Part shown: piece by piece, positions 8,028 to 17,133 of the stretch
How positions within the stretch are numbered: position 1 is the stretch's first letter
How the letters are laid out: the number at the start of each line of letters is the position of its first letter
Source of the DNA: Oribacterium sp. NK2B42
GTDB taxonomy: Bacteria > Bacillota > Clostridia > Lachnospirales > Lachnospiraceae
Length of the DNA: 64,000 nucleotides
Assembly: GCF_000424445.1 (NCBI RefSeq)
Contig: NZ_AUJX01000003.1
Location: forward strand, 1 to 64,000
Direction of reading: 5' to 3'
The notes under the pieces: generated by a model
The model's database searches: none
The model's input: only the letters and a program-made list of their open reading frames with translations
What the model was told of the DNA's origin: nothing
Made by a program: the position numbers and the translations under genes

Positions 8028-10466
8028 ATGAATACATCAATGAATTGGATCAAGGAGTATGTTCCTGATCTTGACTGTACTCCCAAGGAGTGGACAGATG
8101 CAGTAACACTTACAGGTACAAAAGTTGAGACCTGTACCATTTTAAATAAGAATCTCGATAAGATCGTAACCGGTCAGATAAAGACCATGGAGAAGCACCC
8201 GGATTCAGACCACCTCTGGGTTTGCCAGGTTGACGTAGGACAGGAGGCGCCGGTTCAGATCGTTACAGGCGCACAGAACCAGAAGGTTGGAGATGTGGTT
8301 CCCGTTGTTCTTGACGGCGGAAAGGTTGCCGGAGGACATGACGGCGGAGAGATGCCGGAGGACGGCGTAGTAATCAAGGCCGGAAAGCTTAGAGGAATCG
8401 AGTCCTATGGTATGATGTGCTCCATCGAAGAGCTGGGTTCAACCAGAGAGTTCTATCCTGAAGCTCCTGAGTCAGGCCTTTACATCTTCCCTGAGGGAAC
8501 TCCTGTAGGACAGGACGCTCCTACATTACTGGGTCTCAATGACGCTATCCACGAGTATGAGATAACTTCAAACCGTGTTGACTGCTACAGTGTCATCGGT
8601 ATCGCAAGAGAAGGCGCAGCAACCTTCAAAAAGACCTTCGTAATGCCTAAGGAAGAGAAATCCGGCAACAGCGAGGATATCAATGACTACTTAAGCGTCG
8701 AAGTCATTGACACAGATCTCTGCCCGAGATACACAGCCAGAATGGTTAAGAACATCAAGCTCGAGCCATCTCCAAAGTGGATGCAGATCCGTCTTGCCAG
8801 CGCCGGCATCAGACCTATCAACAATATCGTAGATATCACAAACTATGTAATGCTTGAGTACGGACAGCCGATGCACAGCTACGATTACGATATGATCAGA
8901 GGTCACAAGATCATAGTTAAACGTGCTCAGGACGGAGAGGTATTTGAGACTCTGGATCAGCAGGAGAGAAAGCTTGACCACACTGTACTTACAATCTGTG
9001 ACGCAGAGGGTGCTATCGGTATCGCCGGAATCATGGGCGGCCAGAACTCAAAGATCACTGATAACGTAAAGACAATGGTATTTGAAGCAGCTACCTTCGA
9101 CGGCACAAACATCAGACTCAGTGCCCGTAAGGTTGGCGACAGAACAGACGCTTCCGCTTACTTTGAGAAGGGTCTCGATCCAAACCTTGCAGAGTCAGCC
9201 ATCAACCGTGCCTGCGCTCTTATCGAGGAGCTTCATGCAGGTGAGGTTATCGGCGGAATGATCGATGTTTATCCTGTAAAGCGCGAGGCTTCAGTGGTTA
9301 AGTGCAAAGCTTCCGAGATCAATCATCTCATCGGCTTCAACCTTACAGCACAGGAGATGAAGGAGTACCTTGAGCGCATTGAACTCAAGACCGAAATCGG
9401 TGCTGACGGAGACAGCCTCACAGTTACAGCGCCTACCTTCCGTCAGGACATCCACCTTATGTGCGATGTAGCAGAGGAAATCACAAGATTCTACGGCTAT
9501 GCCAATGTTCCCACCTCACTTCCCGGTGGCTCCGAGGTAACCGGCCGTCTCGCTCCGGATCTTGCAATCAATGAGAGAGTCAGACATTACGCTCAGGCAC
9601 TTGGATACTCACAGGCTTTCATGTACAGCTTCGAGTCTCCAAAGGTTTACGACAAACTTCTTTTCGCAGAGGATGCAGCTGAGAGACAGCAGATCAAGAT
9701 CTCCAATCCTCTCGGTGAGGACTTCTCTGTTATGAGAACCTCCAGCATGAACGGAATGCTCACCTCACTTTCAACCAACTTCAACAGAAGAAACAAGGTT
9801 GCAAAGCTTTATGAGATGGCCAATGTTTACATCCCGAAGGCATTACCCCTCACAGAGCTTCCTGACGAGCGCATGACTCTTACACTTGGCTCCATCGGAG
9901 AGGGCGACTTCTTCGACATGAAGGGCGATGTTGAGAACATCCTTAACCAGCTTGGTATCAGAGGACGTTTCCACTATGACGCACAGGGATGTGAGAAGCC
10001 ATTCCTTCACCCGGGACGCCGCGCAAACATCATTTACGATGGCAAGGTTATCGGATACCTGGGAGAGGTTCATCCTACAGTGCTTGAGAACTATTCAATC
10101 GGTGACAGAGCATACATCGCAGTTCTTGATATGCCTGAGGTTTATCCTCTTGTTAATGATGATACCAAGTTCACACCGCTTGCCAAGTTCCCTTCAGTAA
10201 GCCGTGACTTCTCGATGCTGGTACCTCTTAAGGTTACAGCAGGAGAGATAGAAGACGTGCTTACCCAGCGATCAGGAAAGCTTTGCGAGTCAGTTGAACT
10301 TTTCGATATCTATGTAGGAGCACAGGTTCTTGCAGGCTACAAGTCCATGGCCTATAAGGTAACCTTACGTGCCCAGGATCACACACTTACAGACGATGAG
10401 ATCAATTCTGTAGTAAAGAAGATCCTCAACGGTCTCGAGAGACTCGGAGTTTCACTCAGAAGCTAA
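8028..10466 (+). CDS. pheT: Phenylalanine--tRNA ligase beta subunit
   Basis: An 812-residue beta subunit: N-terminal tRNA-binding OB domain (ILNKNLDKIVTGQIKTMEKH onward, about residues 40-150), B3/B4 editing domain (about 210-400), B5 domain (about 405-475), a pseudo-catalytic core and a C-terminal anticodon-binding fold (FSVSRDFSML-like segment about 720 to the end). Full length. The final 54 bp are duplicated just downstream (10475-10525), which may record a slipped duplication at the 3' end. Confidence 0.97.
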   Translation: MNTSMNWIKEYVPDLDCTPKEWTDAVTLTGTKVETCTILNKNLDKIVTGQIKTMEKHPDSDHLWVCQVDVGQEAPVQIVTGAQNQKVGDVVPVVLDGGKVAGGHDGGEMPEDGVVIKAGKLRGIESYGMMCSIEELGSTREFYPEAPESGLYIFPEGTPVGQDAPTLLGLNDAIHEYEITSNRVDCYSVIGIAREGAATFKKTFVMPKEEKSGNSEDINDYLSVEVIDTDLCPRYTARMVKNIKLEPSPKWMQIRLASAGIRPINNIVDITNYVMLEYGQPMHSYDYDMIRGHKIIVKRAQDGEVFETLDQQERKLDHTVLTICDAEGAIGIAGIMGGQNSKITDNVKTMVFEAATFDGTNIRLSARKVGDRTDASAYFEKGLDPNLAESAINRACALIEELHAGEVIGGMIDVYPVKREASVVKCKASEINHLIGFNLTAQEMKEYLERIELKTEIGADGDSLTVTAPTFRQDIHLMCDVAEEITRFYGYANVPTSLPGGSEVTGRLAPDLAINERVRHYAQALGYSQAFMYSFESPKVYDKLLFAEDAAERQQIKISNPLGEDFSVMRTSSMNGMLTSLSTNFNRRNKVAKLYEMANVYIPKALPLTELPDERMTLTLGSIGEGDFFDMKGDVENILNQLGIRGRFHYDAQGCEKPFLHPGRRANIIYDGKVIGYLGEVHPTVLENYSIGDRAYIAVLDMPEVYPLVNDDTKFTPLAKFPSVSRDFSMLVPLKVTAGEIEDVLTQRSGKLCESVELFDIYVGAQVLAGYKSMAYKVTLRAQDHTLTDDEINSVVKKILNGLERLGVSLRS

Positions 10467-10474
10467 ACTCTCCA

Positions 10475-10525
10475 GTAAAGATCCTCAACGGTCTCGAAAG
10501 ACTTGGTATTTCACAAGAAAACTAA
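10475..10525 (+). pseudogene. Duplicated 3' tail of pheT
   Basis: The 51 bases repeat the last 54 bases of pheT with a 3-bp deletion and several substitutions. Translated, they read VKILNGLERLGISQEN then a stop, against VKKILNGLERLGVSLRS in pheT. There is no start codon or ribosome site. This is a tandem duplication of the gene end lying before the terminator. Confidence 0.8.
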
Positions 10526-10532
10526 ATAACGG

Positions 10533-10580
10533 AAGTGGCCTTCGCTTTAGATGATCATCATCCAGGCGAAGGCCACTTTT
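10533..10580 (+). terminator. Terminator of pheST
   Basis: A 13-bp stem (AAGTGGCCTTCGC and its complement) ends in TTTT. The loop TTTAGATGATCATCATCC is nearly identical to that of the terminator at 20257-20310. Confidence 0.9.
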
Positions 10581-10634
10581 AAATATATGAGGCATCCATC
10601 TGTCACAATGTGAATGTCTTAAAAACTGCAGAAG

Positions 10635-10663
10635 AAAACCACCGAGGAACACCCCCGGTGGTT
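10635..10663 (-). terminator. Terminator after response regulator (minus strand)
   Basis: On the minus strand AACCACCG pairs with CGGTGGTT around a 10-nt loop, followed by TTCTTC. It lies 11 bp past the receiver gene stop. Confidence 0.7.
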
Positions 10664-10673
10664 GTGATTTATC

Positions 10674-11084
10674 TTACTGGCTAAACCAGTCATCTTCATC
10701 TTCGTCCTGCTTTTTAAAGAAATTGTAGATCGTATCAAAGATGTCTTTTAGAGAAGTCGACTTAAGAACGTAGCCCGCAGGCTTAAGCTTAAGCACCTCC
10801 ATAACACTTTCGGAATCATTGGCACCGGTCAGAAAGATAACCGGTATATCCATGGTTTCCGGATCATTTTGCATGATCTGAAATACTTCCCTTCCGGATT
10901 TCACAGGCATGAAATAGTCGAGGAGTATCAGATCAGGCTTATTCTTTTTAAGATATGCAAGTGCCTGATCACCGTTCTTCGCAACAGCGATGCGGTAATA
11001 CTTCATCAATGCACCGTGGAGCATCTTGAGATACATGATATCATCATCAACCAGCAGAATTAATTTTTGTTCTTCAGCTGCCAT
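10674..11084 (-). CDS. CheY-like single-domain response regulator
   Basis: A 136-residue stand-alone receiver domain. The acidic pocket is LLVDDD (residues 11-15), the phospho-acceptor is Asp in LILLDYFMP (about 55), the switch Thr is in VIFLTGAND (about 86) and the conserved Lys in GYVLKSTS (about 108). There is no output domain; the C-terminus is an acidic tail (DEDEDDWFSQ). It may act by protein-protein contact or in a phosphorelay. No histidine kinase is adjacent. Its ribosome site GAAGGG overlaps the stop of the preceding 63-codon ORF, so the two are probably translated together. Confidence 0.9.
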   Translation of the reverse strand: MAAEEQKLILLVDDDIMYLKMLHGALMKYYRIAVAKNGDQALAYLKKNKPDLILLDYFMPVKSGREVFQIMQNDPETMDIPVIFLTGANDSESVMEVLKLKPAGYVLKSTSLKDIFDTIYNFFKKQDEDEDDWFSQ

Positions 11085-11095
11085 AGTTAACCCTT

Positions 11096-11287
11096 CTAAA
11101 ATATACTGTAATTAATATTGAAATTTCTGATAAGCTCCTGTACCAGATCCCAGTCTATATCATTAAGAGCAGCCTTGATCTTTACAAGCGTATTCTTCAT
11201 ATAGGGAGAGACCGATTGTGCCATAAGGAAATCCACCAGCTTTTCACAGGCATCCAGATCGTATTCTTCAGCCTTATGTTCGAGCAA
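11096..11287 (-). CDS. 63-residue protein, possibly a remnant of a larger signalling protein
   Basis: No family recognised. The frame begins at TTG 11287 with no clear ribosome site, but stays open upstream to about 11340, inside the smpB 3' end. It encodes an all-helical, acidic sequence (for example LDACEKLVDFLMAQSV and NTLVKIKAALNDIDWDLV) with no Met before MAQS. Its stop overlaps the ribosome site of the receiver gene. It may be a small partner of the receiver or the C-terminal end of a deleted protein. The composition resembles helical phosphotransfer-like domains, but I cannot see a convincing active-site His. Confidence 0.4.
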   Translation of the reverse strand: MLEHKAEEYDLDACEKLVDFLMAQSVSPYMKNTLVKIKAALNDIDWDLVQELIRNFNINYSIF

Positions 11288-11331
11288 TTCAATAAAGCTG
11301 ACGACCCGGTGTGTCGCATCTTTAATATTGT

Positions 11332-11814
11332 TCAGACTCTCAGATTAGCGCCCTTGAAATCTCTCTCAAGCTCACGCTTTTGCTGCTTCTTGGCAAGATC
11401 TGCGCGCTTGTCATAAAGCTTTTTACCACGGCAGAGGCCAACCTCCACCTTCACAAGAGATTTACGGAAGTAAACCCTGAGAGGAATGAGAGCGTAGCCC
11501 TGTTCCTTTAGCTTTCCGAGAATCTTGTTTATCTCGTACTTATGCATGAGAAGCTTTCGGTCTCTGAGAGCGTCCTTGTTGAAGATATTACCCTTCTCAT
11601 AAGGATTGATATGCATGCCCTGGATGAAGACCTCGCCGTTTCTTATGCCGCAGTAAGCCTCTTTGATGGAGCATTGGCCCAGTCTCAGTGACTTAACCTC
11701 GGTGCCCGCAAGCTCGATGCCGCACTCGTAAGTCTCGTCTACAAAATAATCGTGATATGCTTTTTTATTGTTGGCTATGAGCTTTGTGCCTTCTTCTTTA
11801 CCATATGTCGCCAT
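11332..11814 (-). CDS. smpB: SsrA-binding protein SmpB
   Basis: A 160-residue tmRNA-binding protein for trans-translation rescue of stalled ribosomes. Typical sequence: KLIANNKKAYHDYFVDETYE, GTEVKSLRLGQCSIKEAYC, HINPYEKGNIFN and the C-terminal basic tail KRADLAKKQQKRELERDFK. The ATG at 11814 follows GAGGAGGA; an in-frame ATG 15 bases upstream lies within rnr and lacks a site. The rnr stop overlaps this start by 17 bp, consistent with coupling. Confidence 0.96.
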   Translation of the reverse strand: MATYGKEEGTKLIANNKKAYHDYFVDETYECGIELAGTEVKSLRLGQCSIKEAYCGIRNGEVFIQGMHINPYEKGNIFNKDALRDRKLLMHKYEINKILGKLKEQGYALIPLRVYFRKSLVKVEVGLCRGKKLYDKRADLAKKQQKRELERDFKGANLRV

Positions 11815-13984
11815 AGCAGTCCTCCTCATCCCTTATCAACTGAAAATCTATAGTTCTTGTGAGCTTGTCGGCCCTTATTGCCCTGACACGTACCTTGTCC
11901 CCGAGTCTGTAAACCCTGCCGGTTCTTTCGCCCACAAGCTCATACTTATCCTCATAGAACACGAAATAATCATAGTCCATAAGTCTCAGGGATACCATTC
12001 CCTCGACGGTGTTTGAAAGCTGTACATATATGCCGTAATTCGTGAGACCGGAAACGATACCGTCAAACTCCTCATCAAGATGATGCTGCATCCATTCACA
12101 TTCCTTCAGCTTATCTGTTTCTCTTTCCGCCTCATCAGCCCTTCTTTCCAGAGTTGAAGATCTCTCGGCAACTCCCGGAAGGAGACTATGATAATGTGAA
12201 AGCCTCTTACCCTTAAGCTCGCCCCTCAGATCTTCCTTGATTATACGATGAATCTGAAGATCGGGATATCTTCTGATGGGAGAAGTGAAGTGGCAATAGT
12301 ACTTTGCCGCCAGACCGAAATGTCCGCTGCACTCGGTGGAGTAGCGCGCCTGTTTCATTGACCTTAGGGTCATGGTCTTGACAATCGGTTCCTCGGGTTT
12401 TCCCTCTATGGACTCAAGAAGCTTCTGTACTTCCTTGGGTCTAATGCTTTCTTCGTCACGTATTCTTATAAAATGTCCGAAATTCTCAATGGCACGTCCC
12501 AGAGCCTCAAACTTTTCCGGATCAGGTCTTTCATGAACACGATATACGAAAGGCATCTGCTGCCAGAAAAAGTCCTCGGCCACAGTTTCATTGGCAGCCA
12601 GCATGAAATCCTCAATGAGCATGTGTGCTTCGTTTCTGATATAAGGAAGAATCTCCGTAACCTTACCCTTATCATCAAGAATGATCCTGGTCTCGGGGAA
12701 ATCAAAGTCGATACCCCCGCGCTCGTGACGGCGGTTTCTCAGAAGCTTTGAAAGCTCATACATTCTGAAAAGCATATCTCTATAAGGGAGATATGTTTCG
12801 AGGTCTTCGCCGTTTGTAAGCTCCGCCCCGGTAAGAACGGAATGAACCCCGTTGTAGGTCATTCTCTTATTGCTGTGGATCACTGATTCACATATCTCAT
12901 GGTCGATGATCTTACCGTTTTCATCTATCTTCATGATGCAGCTGAGAGTTAGTCTGTCTTCATCCTCGTTGAGAGAGCAGATGCCGTTACAGAGCACTCT
13001 CGGAAGCATGGGGATGACACGGTCTGTAAGATATACGGAAGTTCCGCGGTTCAGGGCCTCCTGATCGATGAGACTGTGCTCTGTCACATAATGGGAAACA
13101 TCCGCAATGTGAACATAAAGCGTATATATCTTTGAAGCTTCATCGTAAGTGAGAGAGATGGCATCATCCAGATCCTTGGCATCCTCACCATCGATCGTAA
13201 CAGTGATAAGGTCTCTGAAATCGTGGGCACTTCTCTGTGCCAGAGCCTCCTCTGGAACAGTATCGGGGACGTTTTCTGCTGCCTTCATGATTTCCTTAGG
13301 GAATTCTTCAGGCAGTCCGTAAGCCCTGACTATAGAGAGGATGTCCACGCCGGGATCATTAACATGACCGAGAATTTCGGTGATTACACCCTCAGGCTTA
13401 TGCTTTGCATCTCCGTAGTTTACGACCTTGACGACTACCTTGTGGCCGTTTACGGCACGCATATCCTTGCCCTGAGGGATGAAAATGTCCTTAAGTATCC
13501 GCTGGTTGTCAGGTTCAACGAAGCCGAAGCTTTTCTGTTTACGGTAAATGCCTATGATTTCTTTATTTGCATGCTCAAGAATCTGAGTTACATGTCCCTC
13601 GGAACGATGACTGCTGTCCGGATTTCTTGTGATGATGATCCTGACTCTGTCTCCATCCAGGGCATCCCCGGTGAAATCAGCGGGAATGAAAATGTCATCC
13701 TCATCCTCATGTCCTTCGAGACTTACAAAGCCAAAACCTCTCTGGTTTGCTATAAACGTACCTACATGAGTGAAATTCTCCGTACGTCCGTATCTTCCTT
13801 TTTGTGATATACCGATCTTTCCGGTAGATACCAGTCTGTCCAGAACTTCCTGGAAATCCCTTCTTTCAGGTTTCGGTATCCCCAGAAGCATGGCCATTTC
13901 TTTAGCTTTCATGGGCTGATAGATTTTATCTTTGACTAAATCCACTATCAGCTTTGCAAGCTTTTCCTTTTGATAATCCTGCAT
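11798..13984 (-). CDS. rnr: Ribonuclease R
   Basis: A 728-residue 3'-5' exoribonuclease of the RNB family. It has an N-terminal helix-turn-helix-like region (KLIVDLVKDKIYQPMKAKEM), cold-shock domains (FIANQRGFGFVSLEG and a second at SFGFVEPDNQR), the RNB catalytic core with ITVTIDGEDAKDLDDAISL (metal-binding Asp cluster) and a C-terminal S1 domain (FDGIVSGLTNYGIYVQLSNT). ATG 13984 follows AAGGAGTTT. RNase R and SmpB act together in tmRNA quality control, and the secG-rnr-smpB order is common in Firmicutes. Confidence 0.96.
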   Translation of the reverse strand: MQDYQKEKLAKLIVDLVKDKIYQPMKAKEMAMLLGIPKPERRDFQEVLDRLVSTGKIGISQKGRYGRTENFTHVGTFIANQRGFGFVSLEGHEDEDDIFIPADFTGDALDGDRVRIIITRNPDSSHRSEGHVTQILEHANKEIIGIYRKQKSFGFVEPDNQRILKDIFIPQGKDMRAVNGHKVVVKVVNYGDAKHKPEGVITEILGHVNDPGVDILSIVRAYGLPEEFPKEIMKAAENVPDTVPEEALAQRSAHDFRDLITVTIDGEDAKDLDDAISLTYDEASKIYTLYVHIADVSHYVTEHSLIDQEALNRGTSVYLTDRVIPMLPRVLCNGICSLNEDEDRLTLSCIMKIDENGKIIDHEICESVIHSNKRMTYNGVHSVLTGAELTNGEDLETYLPYRDMLFRMYELSKLLRNRRHERGGIDFDFPETRIILDDKGKVTEILPYIRNEAHMLIEDFMLAANETVAEDFFWQQMPFVYRVHERPDPEKFEALGRAIENFGHFIRIRDEESIRPKEVQKLLESIEGKPEEPIVKTMTLRSMKQARYSTECSGHFGLAAKYYCHFTSPIRRYPDLQIHRIIKEDLRGELKGKRLSHYHSLLPGVAERSSTLERRADEAERETDKLKECEWMQHHLDEEFDGIVSGLTNYGIYVQLSNTVEGMVSLRLMDYDYFVFYEDKYELVGERTGRVYRLGDKVRVRAIRADKLTRTIDFQLIRDEEDCYGDIW

Positions 13985-14141
13985 ATAAACTCCTTGTCCG
14001 GATTCTGTGATCCGTCGAAATAGAAGCATAAGTCCTTGAAACGACAGTCCTTTAACGCGAGGGCTGACGCTACATGCAGAGTTGAATTCGAAAGCCTGTA
14101 GCAGATCAACACATTGCTGTATTGATACCGAACTTATGCAG

Positions 14142-14173
14142 AAAAAAACCTGCATACCTAATTGTATGCAGGT
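14142..14173 (-). terminator. Terminator after secG (minus strand)
   Basis: On the minus strand CCTGCATAC pairs with GTATGCAGG around a 6-nt loop, followed by seven T. Confidence 0.85.
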
Positions 14174-14230
14174 GTGAGATAACTGTCACTAAACTTATAG
14201 TTCAATCTTTTTGAGATCTTATAAAAACGA

Positions 14231-14458
14231 TCACCAGATGATATCAAGTACCAGAGCGATGAGGAAAAATAAAGCTGCAGCGATCTTTGTGAACTTCTCG
14301 AGTCCGCCTTCGATGGAACGTCCTTTATTCTTTGACCAGTATGACTCAGCCATTCCTGAAATAGCTCCAAGTCCTGCACTCTTGCCTTCCTGCATAAGAA
14401 TGATAGCTGAAAGTGCTACGCCAATGATACAAAATATGATTACAAGTGCGATTTTCAT
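14231..14458 (-). CDS. secG: Preprotein translocase subunit SecG
   Basis: A 75-residue protein with two transmembrane helices (ALVIIFCIIGVALSAIILMQ and IAAALFFLIALVLDIIW) and the SecG loop QEGKSAGLGAISGMAESYW between them. SecG assists SecYE-dependent protein export. Ribosome site AAGGTGG precedes the ATG. It is upstream of rnr and smpB with a terminator between. Confidence 0.95.
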   Translation of the reverse strand: MKIALVIIFCIIGVALSAIILMQEGKSAGLGAISGMAESYWSKNKGRSIEGGLEKFTKIAAALFFLIALVLDIIW

Positions 14459-14609
14459 AAATCTTCACCACCTTATTCGCAATTAGTTTTCAAAATACCG
14501 TAGTACTATAACATGTTTTTATTTTCATTTCAAGTGGTATTGAAAGGCGGTAGTAATATTTATCTTTAAGTGTGTAACAGTTCAGCCAGGATGCCTTATT
14601 TTCGCAGTG

Positions 14610-14876
14610 AACAAGGCATTACATTGACCCATATTCCGGTTACCAGCATTTGAGTCATCCTGAATGGCAGGTTATAATGACCTAATTTCAGGTAATCAGG
14701 ATTTGGGTCATCCTGAATGGCAGGTTATATTGACTCAATTTCAGGTAATCAGGATTTGGGTCATCCTGAATGGCAGGTTATATTGACTCAATTTCAGGTA
14801 ATCAGGATTTAAGAAAAAAAAAATGGCAGATTACATTGACTTATATTCTGAATTCTGAGTTTTAAGGTCAATCAGT
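14610..14876. repeat. 53-bp tandem repeat array between secG and murI
   Basis: Units of 53 bp with TCATCCTGAATGGCAGG at 14655, 14708 and 14761, plus a degenerate copy on each side. Each contains TTGACTCAATTTCAG, TAATCAGGATTTGGG and TCATCCTGAA. TGACTCAA can pair with TTGGGTCA, so each unit can form a small hairpin. The motifs match the 108-bp array at 6.3 kb. The remaining bases (14459-14609, 14877-15022) hold no gene I can support. Confidence 0.9.
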
Positions 14877-15022
14877 GGTTCCAATAACTCCAGATGGTGG
14901 GGAAAAAAGTCGACCACGGTCTTCGCGAACCATTGCCGGCTGAACTGTTACCTTTAAGTATAATTTGTTTCAAAAAGCGAAACAAATGTCGGGACATATG
15001 TTTCGGCTGGTAACAATATTGC

Positions 15023-15841
15023 TTATGGCCGATATTCGAACGGTAGTTCGAGGAGGCGTTGCGGCAAAGCTGTAGGGTCGGGCGTTTGTGCGGTGGAGTA
15101 GAGTGTGACTTTGCCGGGGGTGGTGCTGTCGGTGAGGAGGTTGGCTTCGCGAAGGCGGCGGCGGGTTTCACGGGAGGTGCCGTAGGCTCCGTCATGAAAG
15201 ACTACGTCGTAGCCAAGGGCTTCACGGATTCTGTCGGTTACGAAGGGGAAGTGGGTGCAGCCGAGGACGACGCTGTCTACTATTTGGCCTCCGCCTCCGT
15301 CTTCTTTTTTGCGGAAGGGCTGTAACAGGTCCTTCAGGTAAGCATCGATCTCGGGGGAGTTTTCTTTGCCTGCTTCCACCAGAGGGACTATTCCGGGAGC
15401 CGCAACGGGGTAGATGTCGGCATTCTCGCTGAATCTTCCTATAAGATGGTGGAGTCGCTCTCCGTGGATTGTGGAGTTGGTTGCCAGCACCAGAACGTGG
15501 GGATAAGCATTAACAGCTTTATCCACTGCAGGTTTTACCGCAGGCTCCATGGCGACTATTATAGCATCTTTATATTTTTCTCTGAGATAGGTTGCTGCCG
15601 CAGATGTGGCTGTGTTGCAGGCGATGACTATGGCTTTTGCTCCGTGATCAAACAGGAAGCGAATGCTGTCGTCGCACATTTCTCTTATCCGTTCTTCACT
15701 TTTATCGCCGTAGGGTGCATTGATGCTGTCCCCGTAAAATATAAAATCTTCATTTGGCATGTCGTGTTTCAATATCCGAAGCACCGAAATGCCGCCAACG
15801 CCGGAGTCAAAAACTCCGATTGGAGATCGTCTTGAAATCAT
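15023..15841 (-). CDS. murI: Glutamate racemase
   Basis: A 272-residue enzyme that makes D-glutamate for peptidoglycan. Start region SPIGVFDSGVGGISVLR and YGDSINAPYG are typical. Catalytic cysteines lie in VIACNTATS (about residue 74) and VLGCTHFPF (about 190). An insert RKKEDGGGGQ precedes VDSVVLGC. The gene is divergent from hprK; the 344-bp gap between them holds a perfect 56-bp palindrome. Confidence 0.95.
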   Translation of the reverse strand: MISRRSPIGVFDSGVGGISVLRILKHDMPNEDFIFYGDSINAPYGDKSEERIREMCDDSIRFLFDHGAKAIVIACNTATSAAATYLREKYKDAIIVAMEPAVKPAVDKAVNAYPHVLVLATNSTIHGERLHHLIGRFSENADIYPVAAPGIVPLVEAGKENSPEIDAYLKDLLQPFRKKEDGGGGQIVDSVVLGCTHFPFVTDRIREALGYDVVFHDGAYGTSRETRRRLREANLLTDSTTPGKVTLYSTAQTPDPTALPQRLLELPFEYRP

Positions 15842-15886
15842 ATGTAACTCCCAAAAATAATTCTATATTTTAAATCACAGCTCCGG

Positions 15887-15942
15887 CAGTTATCCACCGG
15901 GGACGGTTCTCGCCGGCGAGAACCGTCCCCGGTGGATAACTG
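15887..15942. repeat. Perfect 56-bp palindrome of the CCGGGGACGG family, copy 3
   Basis: Two 28-bp arms with no spacer and no mismatch. The inner 42 bp are identical to the copy at 25469-25510, and the core also occurs at 2318 and in the array at 20322. It lies between murI and hprK. The rest of the gap (15943-16185) shows no gene. Confidence 0.95.
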
Positions 15943-16185
15943 TGTATTCATTATCGGATTCTTAAGCCGAGGCTCCCCATTCATTAATGGATGCCCACGG
16001 CATTCACTTTACAATCAGTATATCAAATCATAGGACTATTTACCTGTCGCTTCAAGTTGATTTTTCCCTGTCGTCAAAATATACTTAAATGAGTGGGACT
16101 GTGGAGAGTGAATTCAAAGCAGTCCGTTATCGGATATTACAATTAATTACAATCATATCATATTTCTAAAATTTGGAGGTCTCCT

Positions 16186-17121
16186 ATGACAAGTGAAGAC
16201 AAAGTCAGTGTAACCGATCTAATAAACAGAGTGAAGCTTGTGAATCTCACTCCCGAGATTAACACAGATAATATATACATTACCATACCCAATGTTAACC
16301 GCCCGGCTTTACAGCTTGCGGGATTTTTTGATCAGTTCGATTCAGAGCGCGTTCAGCTTATCGGTAATGTTGAGAATGCTTACCTCATGACTTTCGAGGC
16401 ACCTCAGAGAAGAGCGAAGTATGACGCCATTACAAAATTCCCGATACCTTGTATCATTTACGCAAGAGATATCGTTCCTGACAGCTGCATGGTAGATGCC
16501 TGCCGCACCGCAAGGATACCTCTTTTGCAGTCTTCAAAGCCTACGACTGAGCTTGAAGCTGAGATCATCAGTTTTCTCAAGGTAAAGATGGCTCCGATGA
16601 TTTCTGTTCACGGAGTTCTGGTTGATGTTTACGGCGAAGGTGTTCTCATTATGGGTGACTCAGGAATCGGTAAGTCCGAAGCAGCCCTTGAGCTCATCAA
16701 AAGAGGACACAGACTTGTATCTGATGACGTTGTAGAGTTAAGAAAAGTAAGCGACGAAACACTGGTAGGTTCTGCTCCCGATATCACAAGACATTTCATC
16801 GAGCTTCGAGGCATTGGCATCATAGACGTTATGCAAATGTTTGGTGTTCAGTCTGTTATGGATACCCAGAACATTGACATGGTCATAAAGCTTGCAGAGT
16901 GGTCAAAGGACAAGGACTACGACAGACTGGGACTTAAGGACAATTACACAGAGTTCCTTGGCAACAAGGTTATATGCTATGATATCCCGGTTCGTCCCGG
17001 ACGTAATGTTGCCATCATAGTAGAATGTGCAGCCGTTAACAATCGTGCAAAGAAGATGGGTTACAATGCGGCACAGGTGCTTTACGAGCGTGTAACCGCA
17101 AATATGAAAAACAATGAATAA
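16186..17121 (+). CDS. hprK: HPr kinase/phosphorylase
   Basis: A 311-residue bifunctional enzyme that phosphorylates and dephosphorylates Ser46 of HPr or Crh in carbon catabolite control. The P-loop GDSGIGKSEAALELIKRGH is at about residues 157-175 and the family signature LRGIGIIDVMQMFGV follows at about 208. The N-terminal domain is present, so the protein is full length. The start follows GGAGGT. The substrate candidate here is the HPr-like protein at 19970, which keeps the Ser46 site but lacks His15. Confidence 0.95.
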   Translation: MTSEDKVSVTDLINRVKLVNLTPEINTDNIYITIPNVNRPALQLAGFFDQFDSERVQLIGNVENAYLMTFEAPQRRAKYDAITKFPIPCIIYARDIVPDSCMVDACRTARIPLLQSSKPTTELEAEIISFLKVKMAPMISVHGVLVDVYGEGVLIMGDSGIGKSEAALELIKRGHRLVSDDVVELRKVSDETLVGSAPDITRHFIELRGIGIIDVMQMFGVQSVMDTQNIDMVIKLAEWSKDKDYDRLGLKDNYTEFLGNKVICYDIPVRPGRNVAIIVECAAVNNRAKKMGYNAAQVLYERVTANMKNNE

Positions 17122-17133
17122 GGAAAATATTGA

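Noticed and set aside
13985-14155. N-terminal extension of RNase R
   Set aside because: The family starts near the chosen ATG 13984, which has AAGGAGTTT; the extension is unlike RNase R.
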